Shown one piece after another: positions 54,459 to 60,989 of a DNA stretch of 60,989 nucleotides. The position numbers and the translations under genes were made by a program. Location: the NCBI RefSeq assembly GCF_025660655.1, contig NZ_JAOTIN010000011.1, positions 1 to 60,989 of the forward strand. Direction: 5' to 3'. Positions within the stretch are counted from its first letter, which is position 1, and every line of letters begins with the position of its first letter. The notes under the pieces were generated by a model, which had not been told where the DNA came from, did no database searches, and worked only from the letters and a program-made list of their open reading frames with translations. Source of the DNA: Streptococcus sp. CSL10205-OR2 (GTDB taxonomy: Bacteria; Bacillota; Bacilli; Lactobacillales; Streptococcaceae).

Positions 54459-54803
54459 ATGACTAAAATACCCGATATCTTAGCTTATGAACGGCGTCAT
54501 TTAACGAATGACAAGAGAAAAGACCAGACTTATCTCGATGTCCTTCATCCTGACTACAAAGAATTTGGTGCCTCAGGCAGAATTTTCCATAAAAAAGATT
54601 TTGAAAAGATTGACCTGTCAGACAGTGATTACCAAATCATTGACTACAATGTTTTAGCCTTGTCTGAAACATCATACCTTGCTACTCACCAGTTGATTGA
54701 TACCCTGACTGGACAAAAAACCAATCGCAGTTCTATCTGGGTTATTTATCAGGATGATTGGAAATTGTTGTTCCATCAAGGAACCGTAGTGAACGAAGAC
54801 TAA
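54459..54803 (+). CDS. DUF4440 / NTF2-like protein
   Basis: 114 residues. NTF2-like fold features: ERRHLTNDKRKDQTYLDVLHPDYKEFGASGRI at the start, and paired strands ending WKLLFHQGTVV. DUF4440 proteins are small-molecule-binding or of unknown function. A perfect TATAAT with TG extension lies at 54362-54370. Followed by a VOC protein after 24 bases, likely co-transcribed. Confidence 0.8.
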   Translation: MTKIPDILAYERRHLTNDKRKDQTYLDVLHPDYKEFGASGRIFHKKDFEKIDLSDSDYQIIDYNVLALSETSYLATHQLIDTLTGQKTNRSSIWVIYQDDWKLLFHQGTVVNED

Positions 54804-54827
54804 ACAAAAACTAGAAAAGAGTATCCT

Positions 54828-55223
54828 ATGACACCACTAGAATACAATGATTTGATACCAGAATTGATCGTTAGCGATATTGACAAATCGAAAGATTTTT
54901 ATGTGCGTTTACTCGGGTTTAGCGTTACCTATGAAAGACCCGAAGATCACTTTATTTTTTTATCCTTGGGCAAGATTCAACTCATGCTAGAAGAAGGGGG
55001 AAAAGAGGACTTAGAGTTGCTCCATTATCCCTTTGGCAGAGGAGTCAATTTTACCTTTGGTGTTGATAATATCACTGATATTTATCAACGCTTGATTGAA
55101 AACAACTACCCGATAAAAAAAGAGTTGACAACACTCCAGTTTAGAGTTGATGATCAAATGGTGACACCTAGAGAATTTTCCGTTTTAGACCCAGATGGTT
55201 ACTTCATTAGAATTAGCGACTAG
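54828..55223 (+). CDS. VOC-superfamily (glyoxalase/bleomycin-resistance-like) protein
   Basis: 131 residues made of two beta-alpha-beta-beta-beta modules: ELIVSDIDKSKDFYVRLLGFSV, then FTFGVDNITDIYQRLIENNYPI, ending FSVLDPDGYFIRISD. Length matches bleomycin-resistance-type dimeric binding proteins, which sequester rather than degrade. AAAAGAG site. Ligand unknown. Confidence 0.85.
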   Translation: MTPLEYNDLIPELIVSDIDKSKDFYVRLLGFSVTYERPEDHFIFLSLGKIQLMLEEGGKEDLELLHYPFGRGVNFTFGVDNITDIYQRLIENNYPIKKELTTLQFRVDDQMVTPREFSVLDPDGYFIRISD

Positions 55224-55362
55224 AGAGAATCAAGAAAATCTATCAATCAGTTGAAAAATATAAAACAAACTCTATGATTTAGTATGTAACTTTTTTAAAA
55301 AAGATATAATAATAGATAATATTAGGAAAATTTTAACGTAAAAATTTGTTATTGCAAAAATT

Positions 55363-55474
55363 ATGGTAGAACAAAAAAGTATTAGTAAAAAAAATAGATA
55401 TCAATAATAAAAAGGATATAGAAGAATTTTTTGGTGATGAAGATTTTTCGGAGTATGAGGAGTATTTCAAATAA
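55363..55474 (+). pseudogene. broken small acidic ORF
   Basis: ATG at 55363 reads five codons then leaves frame at a run of six A's. From there a +1 frame codes for VLVKKIDINNKKDIEEFF and an acidic end GDEDFSEYEEYFK to the TAA at 55472. Removing one A would give a 36-residue protein. TATAAT (55305-55310) and AGGAAA lie upstream and a terminator directly downstream, so it looks like a former or phase-variable gene. Function unknown. Confidence 0.4.
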
Positions 55475-55476
55475 GT

Positions 55477-55526
55477 AACCAAGTAAAAAAGCCTTAAAAT
55501 TAAGGCTTTTTTCTTATTTGGTAGAT
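55477..55526. repeat. 50-bp imperfect repeat with terminator, copy 1
   Basis: About 88% identical to 56348-56396, with one indel. The hairpin AAAAAAGCCTTA...TAAGGC with T-run (55485-55512) is kept, and the change A-T to G-C in the stem is compensated. Both copies end at the same GGTAGAT. Confidence 0.75.
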
Positions 55527-55613
55527 AGACTAGAAAAATTTCTATATCTTATGTATTAAAAACAGTTTTCAATAACTTTTTATCCTAAACTGCTCCTTAA
55601 TGATAGTCATATT

Positions 55614-56213
55614 CTATAAACTCATCTTCGTTTTTTGACCATTTTCAACCATTATAGCTTCAGAATTTGTGATAGCTTCTATATTTAATTTGGAATTTTC
55701 TTCAATGACTTTTTTAGAGCTTTCTGTGAACGGTGGACACAAATAATGAGGAACAACATAAAAATCTATCAAATTTAATCCCGTATAATCTTTTTGAGAG
55801 AAATCTTCCGGAACTGCATCCATAGGCTTGATATATGACAGTTCATTTGCACAAATAATAGCACCAGCAGATTCTCCTACATACAGTTTCCCATTTGATA
55901 ACTCTTTTTTTACTAACTCATCTACTCCTGTTTTTTTCAACTGGTCAATTAAGAAAAAGGTATTTCCACCAGTAAAATATATAATATCTGCTTTCTCAAA
56001 AGTTTTATGAATATCATCAAATGATGCGGTTGAAATTTCAAGTTCAAAAATATTTGCCTTCAATTCTTTCCATAGATTTCTTGCTGAATCTACATACCCT
56101 TTATATTCTTCATTTATAGAAGCTGTTGGTATAAATACAACATTCTTTCCTTCCACTTCATTTTTTAATAAAGTTCCTACTTGTTCAAAAGCCGAACATA
56201 AAAATAATTTCAT
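55614..56213 (-). CDS. peptidase E-like (S51) protein
   Basis: 199 residues. Class I glutamine-amidotransferase-like fold with the nucleophile elbow GESAGAI near 112 and YFTGGNTFFLIDQL around 77, both hallmarks of aspartyl dipeptidase/peptidase E relatives; FYVVPHYL supplies the His. Ends slightly short of typical length. A/T-rich codon use compared with neighbours and its place between duplicated terminators next to tRNA-Lys suggest acquisition. Ribosome site GAAGG. Confidence 0.8.
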   Translation of the reverse strand: MKLFLCSAFEQVGTLLKNEVEGKNVVFIPTASINEEYKGYVDSARNLWKELKANIFELEISTASFDDIHKTFEKADIIYFTGGNTFFLIDQLKKTGVDELVKKELSNGKLYVGESAGAIICANELSYIKPMDAVPEDFSQKDYTGLNLIDFYVVPHYLCPPFTESSKKVIEENSKLNIEAITNSEAIMVENGQKTKMSL

Positions 56214-56347
56214 CTATTTTTCTCACCTTCTATTATAGTCTAGTTTTATTTTATCACAAAATTGAGTAATGAAATAAAATCATGTAACAAATAAGCAAGT
56301 AAACAAATTATGTTTCATGGGGACAAATGATGGGACAAATCTCTTTT

Positions 56348-56396
56348 AACCAAGCAAAAAAGCCTTGAAATCAAGGCTTTTTCTTGTGTGGTAGAT
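56348..56396. repeat. 50-bp imperfect repeat with terminator, copy 2
   Basis: Immediately downstream of tRNA-Lys on the minus strand; hairpin at 56356-56382 terminates the tRNA transcript. The homology with copy 1 stops at the tRNA 3' end. Confidence 0.75.
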
Positions 56397-56468
56397 GCCC
56401 CCTACAGGGATCGAACCTGTGACCCACGGATTAAGAGTCCGCTGCTCTGCCAGCTGAGCTAAGAAGGC
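56396..56468 (-). tRNA. tRNA-Lys (CTT)
   Basis: Minus strand. Acceptor GCCTTCT with AGGGGGC (two G-U pairs), D-arm AGCTCAGCTGGCAGAGC, anticodon stem GCGGA/TCCGT with loop CTCTTAA giving CTT, T-arm CACAGGTTCGATCCCTGTA, discriminator A. CCA not encoded. Confidence 0.92.
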
Positions 56469-56597
56469 AAAAAAAGCTGTATTGGTACCGTTTATTCACG
56501 GCTTGTATTGAACCCGCACGCTATACGCAGGTGGGCAACGTGTTCCCAACTTAGTTGTTTCCGCGTGAAACGGCCTACATACTGTCGGGAGATCTTT
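56469..56597 (-). ncRNA. ssrS: structured RNA, probably 6S RNA
   Basis: Minus strand. Begins about 6 bases after a good promoter and ends in a T-run next to tRNA-Lys. The ends pair (TGTAGG-CCGTTT-CACG with CGTG-AATA-AACGG-TACC-AATACA), forming one long interrupted hairpin with an internal open region, as in 6S RNA. The neighbourhood (rarA upstream) is where 6S is found in Firmicutes. About 130 bases is short for 6S, so the ends or the identity may be off. Confidence 0.5.
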
Positions 56598-56602
56598 GTT
56601 TC

Positions 56603-56630
56603 CCTATAATACAAAAAATTAGTCGGTCAA
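56603..56630 (-). promoter_or_regulatory. promoter of the 6S-like RNA
   Basis: Minus strand TTGACC (56630-56625), a 16-base spacer, TATAGG (56608-56603). 56631-56862 to its right holds nothing further that I recognise. Confidence 0.65.
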
Positions 56631-56862
56631 CACAGTAATGTGAATTCGTATACCACAGCATTTCTTTATCCTTATCATATCATATTTTAGGAAATTTTCA
56701 AGTTTTAGAAGCATCTCAAAGTGCTTTAGACTAGCAATATCATTAAAGATAGCCTTGTTTGAGACACTAATTTCCGAACAAAATCAAAAGGGTCATTTCT
56801 TTTTAATCTATAAATTAAAAACAAAGAAAAGCTATTTGGAACTTTCTCATTTTAAAAAACGA

Positions 56863-58146
56863 TTATTGTGAAGAAGATTGTTTTTTTAATTTTTCAATCG
56901 CTTCTAGTCTTCCTTTTAAAGCTCTTTCATACTTTCCAGTTTCATTGCCTTCAAAATAGCTAGCTTGTTTAAGCTTATCAGGTAAATATTGCTGATTCAC
57001 CCATTTTTCTGGATAATGGTGAGGGTATTTGTAATTTTGCGCATTACCCAACTCTTTACTACCACTATAATGCCCATCACGTAAATGCCTTGGGATAGGA
57101 AGATTCCCGTTTGAACGTAAGTCAGATAGTGCTTTGTCAATCGCTAGGTAAGCTGAATTGGACTTAGGTGACAAAGCCAAATCAATCACGACGTTAGCAA
57201 TCAAAATCCTAGCTTCTGGAAAACCAATTTTCTGAGCCGCAGAAATAGCGGTGACAGTATGCACTTGAGCATCTGGATTGGCCAAACCAATATCCTCATA
57301 AGCAATCACCATCAAACGACGTGAAAGACTTTGAAGATCACCACTTTCAATCAATCTTGCCGCATAATGAAGACTAGCATTAACATCACTCCCACGAATC
57401 GATTTTTGAAGAGCTGACAAGACATCATAGTGCCCATCCCCATTTTTATCCATGGTAATATAACTTCTTTGCAGACTATTTTCAATAATGTCAAGCGTGA
57501 TGTGACGACTCCCGTCTTCATTTGGAGAGGTTGACATCACCGCCAAATCAAGCGAATTATAGGCAGAGCGTAAATCGCCATTTGTTGCTGTTGCAATAAA
57601 ATCAAGGGCATCATCATCTAATGTGACGTCAAATTCATAGCCTCTTTCCTTATCATTAAGGGCACGTTTGATGGCCTCTTTAATCTCATCATTTGACAAC
57701 GATTCTAGTTCAAAAATTTGAACACGACTTCTAATAGCCGGAGTGACTGAAAAGAAAGGATTTTCTGTCGTGGCTCCAATCATGATAATCTTACCATTTT
57801 CAAGGAGTGGCAAAAGAAAATCCTGTTTGGTCTTATCAAGGCGGTGAATTTCATCTAGTAGTAAGACAAGCCCACCAGAAAACTTAGCTTCTTCTGCTAA
57901 TTCTTGCAGACGTTTTTTAGTGTCCACCGTCGCATTAAACGTACGAAAAGCATATTTTGTTGTTCCAGCAATGGCACTAGCAATGGATGTTTTTCCGATA
58001 CCTGGCGGGCCATATAAAATCATGGAAGATAGCATATTAGCCGCAACCATCCGTTGAATAATTTTTCCTTCTCCCACCAAATGCTTTTGACCAATCACTT
58101 CTGAAATATCTCTTGGTCTCATCCGCAAAGCTAAATTGTTTGGCAT
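56863..58146 (-). CDS. rarA: replication-associated recombination protein RarA (MgsA)
   Basis: 427 residues. AAA+ ATPase related to clamp loaders: Walker A GPPGIGKTS near 45, Walker B LLLDEIHRLDKTKQ, sensor ATTENP, arginine finger RSRVQIF, and the tetramerisation C-terminus with YAARLIESGD and RHLRDGHYSG. It acts at stalled replication forks. Ribosome site AAAGGAAAAG. Intact and standard length. Confidence 0.95.
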   Translation of the reverse strand: MPNNLALRMRPRDISEVIGQKHLVGEGKIIQRMVAANMLSSMILYGPPGIGKTSIASAIAGTTKYAFRTFNATVDTKKRLQELAEEAKFSGGLVLLLDEIHRLDKTKQDFLLPLLENGKIIMIGATTENPFFSVTPAIRSRVQIFELESLSNDEIKEAIKRALNDKERGYEFDVTLDDDALDFIATATNGDLRSAYNSLDLAVMSTSPNEDGSRHITLDIIENSLQRSYITMDKNGDGHYDVLSALQKSIRGSDVNASLHYAARLIESGDLQSLSRRLMVIAYEDIGLANPDAQVHTVTAISAAQKIGFPEARILIANVVIDLALSPKSNSAYLAIDKALSDLRSNGNLPIPRHLRDGHYSGSKELGNAQNYKYPHHYPEKWVNQQYLPDKLKQASYFEGNETGKYERALKGRLEAIEKLKKQSSSQ

Positions 58147-58345
58147 AATCTTTTCCTTTCTCTTGCTATCACTTCTTTATACTGATTATACCACAAGACC
58201 AAAAAGATGAAGTGAAAACACGGCTCTTTAAGCACAGTCACATCTAGTCTAAAAATAATGACACTATGATATAATAACTATAATAATCATTTCTAACAAT
58301 AATCAAGTTATTAAGAACAACCATCAAAATCAAAGGAGATCTCAC

Positions 58346-58924
58346 ATGACAAGTTCACGATTAGAAGCCTTTAGTGACGGTATTTTAGCGATTGTTATCA
58401 CCGTTATGGTTATTGGATTAAAAGTGCCAGAAACAGACACACTACGCTCTTTACTAACGACTGTTCCTGGGTTACTGGCCTACGTTTTAAGTTTTGTCTA
58501 TGTCGCTATCTACTGGAATAACCATCACAATTTAATGATTAGTATCACAAGAGTCAATGGTCGTATCCTTTGGATTAATAATTTCTGGCTATTTTTTGTT
58601 TCTCTCATCCCATGGTCTACCGATTGGGTGAGCCGTTTTTACACTAGCACACTGCCAGTAATGGTTTATGGTGTTGTTCTCTTTTTTACAGCCATATCCT
58701 ACTTTATGCTCCAAAACCAAATCATCAAATATAGTGATCACTCAAAAATTATTAAACGTATCATCGGCAAAGACCTAAAAGGAAAAGCATCAACAGCTAT
58801 TTACATCTTCTCCATTCTCATTACACCATTTTCTGTCTTTCTTGCAGAACTAGGCTATATTGTCGTTGCTGCCATCTGGTTTATCCCAGATAATCGCTTT
58901 GAAAAAGCCTTAGGAGATAAGTAA
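58346..58924 (+). CDS. TMEM175/DUF1211-family potassium channel-like protein
   Basis: 192 residues. The hallmark FSDGILAIVITVMVI lies in the first membrane segment (residues 9-23), followed by five more hydrophobic segments. The FSDG motif forms the pore constriction of bacterial TMEM175 K+ channels. AAAGGAG site. Single gene; ends at a strong terminator. Confidence 0.88.
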   Translation: MTSSRLEAFSDGILAIVITVMVIGLKVPETDTLRSLLTTVPGLLAYVLSFVYVAIYWNNHHNLMISITRVNGRILWINNFWLFFVSLIPWSTDWVSRFYTSTLPVMVYGVVLFFTAISYFMLQNQIIKYSDHSKIIKRIIGKDLKGKASTAIYIFSILITPFSVFLAELGYIVVAAIWFIPDNRFEKALGDK

Positions 58925-58938
58925 ATTGATTAAAATAC

Positions 58939-58964
58939 AAAAAAGCACCTTTAGGTGCTTTTTT
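58939..58964 (+). terminator. terminator of the TMEM175 gene
   Basis: AAAAAAGCACCT and AGGTGCTTTTTT around TT, with a longer T-run. Confidence 0.88.
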
Positions 58965-58977
58965 TATTTTTAGGATT

Positions 58978-59065
58978 TAGATTCCTATAAATTGAATCAT
59001 ATGAGTAAAATATTTACCACTACTAGGAAGCAAATAGTGGAGGAGTGTATCATTATAGGAATCTA
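58978..59065. repeat. 88-bp element with perfect 13-bp inverted ends
   Basis: TAGATTCCTATAA (58978-58990) and its exact complement (59053-59065) enclose 62 bases that contain a further hairpin CCACTA...TAGTGG. It could be a small miniature transposable element or a structured RNA. It lies between the TMEM175 terminator and the 3' end of the immunity gene. Confidence 0.6.
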
Positions 59066-59177
59066 GAAATATTCTACTCCTTTTGATTTTAGTTGTCAAA
59101 TAATTTTATATATCCAACAAAAACTGTGTTAAATAGCATAATCATTAATTTTTAAGGAGCACAAGTTGCTAAAAATA

Positions 59178-59468
59178 TCACCTCATATTAGCGATAGACA
59201 TGGCAAGCATTTTTAAAAAACTCTCTTTTCCTCTTATTTTTGCTAATTCTTTTTGACCGAGCAACATAAAGTCTACGACACTCTGAGGTGCTTTGTATTT
59301 ATTAGTCATTAAATGGAGTGATACCTCATGAGCAAGCCTAGCAATGATGGCATCATCTTGATTTTTTTGATACTCAGCAAAAGCTTTTAAAAAAATGGTA
59401 TAAAGAGGCTTATCTTTTTTAACGTCAACATCATTTAAGATAGCCGTAAAATATTTCTCATATGTCAT
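59178..59468 (-). CDS. bacteriocin immunity protein (EntA-immunity type)
   Basis: 96 residues, four-helix cytoplasmic protein. Pattern LARLAHEVSLHLMTNKYKAPQSVVDF fits PF08951 class IIa bacteriocin immunity proteins, which protect the mannose PTS from pore formation. No bacteriocin gene is next to it, so it is an orphan that would protect against other strains' peptides. Weak GGAG-type site on the minus strand. Confidence 0.8.
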   Translation of the reverse strand: MTYEKYFTAILNDVDVKKDKPLYTIFLKAFAEYQKNQDDAIIARLAHEVSLHLMTNKYKAPQSVVDFMLLGQKELAKIRGKESFLKMLAMSIANMR

Positions 59469-60063
59469 GCTATTGTTAAACTCCTATTATTTCGAATAAA
59501 ATCGTTCATCATTATTATACCACTAAATTCTTTTAAAAAAGATAAGCATCTACGCAATTATGGGTGAGTGAAGACCTATCTATATATTATATCTTAAATT
59601 TAACTTCTCTAATAACTTATTATTTTTTGTAAATATTTTTCTTAATTTAGCATAAAGTACTAGATTTTCTTTCTTTTTTAAAATCATTGACCTATTCGCT
59701 TCGATTTTACCACACATCAGTTTATCTATTCAACGATTTTGAAAATTTTGTTTTAAATTATCGCAAATTTCTTTAAAAATTTTATATAATACTATGTAAT
59801 AGTTATAAATCTCTAAAAAATTACTTGAATTGAATTTTTAAAGAACATAACAAAATATTTTAAGTTTTTTCTCAAATTTCTATAGTTTTTAAAACAAAAA
59901 AATGATATAATTCACATAATGAAATTTAATATATTAACTGTATAAAAACATTTTTAAGATTTATTTTTTAAAATTATATAATTATATCGTGAATCATTTT
60001 ATTTCATAAGCAATAATGTGCAATGTCTGAACCACACTAAAAGCTGATAAGGAGATTTATATT
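59469..60063. other. 595-bp AT-rich intergenic region
   Basis: Several TATAAT-like hexamers (for example 59785-59790 and 59905-59910) and many A/T runs, but no convincing gene or repeat. The GGAG site of the downstream lipoprotein is at 60051-60054. Confidence 0.5.
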
Positions 60064-60579
60064 ATGAAAAAATTATTTGCTTTAGGATTAGTGATTTTTT
60101 CAGTCGCAACACTAACTGCCTGTTCTTCAAGTGACACAAAAAACGAAAGCGCACCTGCTGAAGACAAAGTAGAACAAACAACAGAAGCGAAAAAAGATGA
60201 TAAGAAAACTTATCAAATTGGTGATGCAATTACATTTGATAAAGAGGCTATCATAACTATTAAAGGCACTAATTTCACCGATGAAAGAAATCAATTTGAT
60301 GAAAGCAATCCAGATAGAGTTTTAACAATTACTTACGATGTTGAAAACCTATCTGATGATGATTATGTTATCGGATCAGAAATTTCATTGTATGTTGATG
60401 GTAAAAAAATGGATACATATCCTGTTAACAACACAATAAATACCATTTCAGCAGGACGTTCATATGAAAATGCTACTGCTTCTTTTGGTGTTTTTGGAGA
60501 AGGAGAAATGGAATTAGAAGTTGAACCTTCGTGGAGTTTTACTGCAAAACCACAAATCGTTAAATTAGACGTTCAATAA
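60064..60579 (+). CDS. DUF4352-type lipoprotein
   Basis: 171 residues. Lipoprotein signal ending LTAC with Cys20, then a Ser/Glu/Lys linker to about 50, then an immunoglobulin-like DUF4352 domain (ITIKGTNFTDERNQF, VLTITYDVENLSDDDYVIG). Extracellular, membrane-anchored; members are often stress- or competence-linked but function is not established. Terminator follows. Confidence 0.82.
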   Translation: MKKLFALGLVIFSVATLTACSSSDTKNESAPAEDKVEQTTEAKKDDKKTYQIGDAITFDKEAIITIKGTNFTDERNQFDESNPDRVLTITYDVENLSDDDYVIGSEISLYVDGKKMDTYPVNNTINTISAGRSYENATASFGVFGEGEMELEVEPSWSFTAKPQIVKLDVQ

Positions 60580-60587
60580 AAGAAAAC

Positions 60588-60614
60588 AAAAAAGCCACAT
60601 TGTGTGGCTTTTTT
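60588..60614. terminator. terminator of the lipoprotein gene
   Basis: AAAAAAGCCACA and TGTGGCTTTTTT around TTG. Also forms the fused end of the transposase fragment reading the other way. Confidence 0.9.
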
Positions 60615-60616
60615 TC

Positions 60617-60989
60617 GTTTTGCGTGACATAGAAACTCTCATGCCTTTCTTTCTTAAGAAGCGATGATAAACATCATGCTGGTATTGCCAACCTTGGTCA
60701 CTGTGTAAGATGGTGCCAGAGTAACAGTCATCCGGAAATGCTTCTTCTAACATCCTTTTCACTTGATTTAAATTTGGCGATTTTGACAGGTTGTAAGCAA
60801 TAATCTCACTGTTAAAACCATCAAGGACAGGAGACAAATAAAGCTTTTGATCACTAGCCGGGATCGCAAATTCAGTGACATCTGTATAACACTTCTTAAG
60901 AGGCTGTGACGCTTCAAATGAGCGATTAATCAGATTAGCGGCTTTCTTGCCAACCTCACCTTTGTAAGAAGAATACTGACGCTTGCGAC
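60617..60989 (-). pseudogene. IS3-family transposase (orfB) fragment, cut at both ends
   Basis: Minus-strand frame open to the window edge: GEVGKKAANLINRSFEAS, then CYTDVTEFAIP (first catalytic Asp) and LHSDQGWQYQHDVYHRFL (second Asp). After RVSMSRK the homology ends and the frame runs into the lipoprotein terminator, so the last part with the catalytic Glu is missing. Resembles IS861/IS150-group elements. Not functional; remainder lies outside the window. Confidence 0.88.

Larger units (their letters stand above)
55224..55613. other. intergenic region with broken ORF and duplicated terminator
   Basis: Contains the broken ORF (55363-55474), the terminator copy (55485-55512) and about 100 bases before the peptidase E-like gene end that show no further feature. 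Confidence 0.5.

Noticed and set aside
59169..59219. 16-codon plus-strand TTG ORF with AAGGAG before it
   Set aside because: Lies antisense to the end of the immunity gene with no terminator or promoter; the ribosome-like site alone is weak evidence.

Overview
The window reads as a low-GC streptococcal chromosome, most like the pyogenic group (S. uberis / S. parauberis / S. iniae type). The evidence is the housekeeping block pepO-rpsB-tsf-ctsR-clpC-dNK-dus-hslO, sortase (LPXTG) surface proteins, a CopY-type cop box, a Blp/Sil-like two-component system, and typical streptococcal promoters, often with extended -10 elements. No species can be fixed from the sequence alone.

Layout. 1-6.3 kb: a type VII secretion LXG toxin module. 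Two small helical partner proteins precede an LXG toxin, followed by five tandem TipC-family immunity paralogues that look shuffled among themselves and are partly separated by a triplicated 67-bp terminator-promoter cassette. No secretion-machine genes are present here. 6.3-19.2 kb: conserved core genes (FUSC membrane protein, purA, xpaC-telA pair, hslO-dus, deoxynucleoside kinase, ctsR-clpC with a CtsR operator, tsf, rpsB, tRNA-Cys). 19.5-31.8 kb: an LPXTG adhesin with a Thr-rich stalk, a lipid kinase, pepO, CYTH and CsaA-like proteins, a CcpA-controlled LPXTG M14 carboxypeptidase, and small membrane and zinc proteins. 31.9-34.2 kb: a CopY-regulated CopB ATPase with a 15-unit His/Met tandem repeat.

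34.3-40.1 kb: an insertion bounded by 55-bp direct repeats that copy the last 12 codons of the neighbouring symporter gene. It carries a Blp/Sil-like histidine kinase and response regulator, a lone LytTR DNA-binding protein, a divergent lone receiver protein, and a peptide-resistance-type ABC transporter. No pheromone gene was recognised in it. 40.1-45.1 kb: an alanine/glycine symporter under a glycine riboswitch, an S66 peptidase, an ASCH protein, and a DUF2975-DUF2975-Xre operon with two matching 17-bp operators. 45.4-47.8 kb: a DUF6110-like protein with an atypical P-type ATPase that lacks the usual CPC motif. 47.9-54.2 kb: a methyltransferase-cupin-cupin operon, CPBP protease, GDPD membrane enzyme, a candidate 20-residue peptide gene in a long intergenic region, and a C39-like lipoprotein.

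54.4-61 kb: NTF2-like and VOC proteins, an islet (broken small ORF plus a peptidase E-like gene) between duplicated terminators at the 3' end of tRNA-Lys, a structured RNA that is probably 6S RNA, rarA, a TMEM175-like channel, an orphan bacteriocin immunity gene, a DUF4352 lipoprotein, and a truncated IS3-family transposase running off the right edge.

Taken together, the accessory parts are dominated by competition and self-protection functions: LXG toxin plus an immunity stockpile, a peptide-sensing/ABC island, and an orphan bacteriocin immunity gene. They sit between blocks of conserved core genes.
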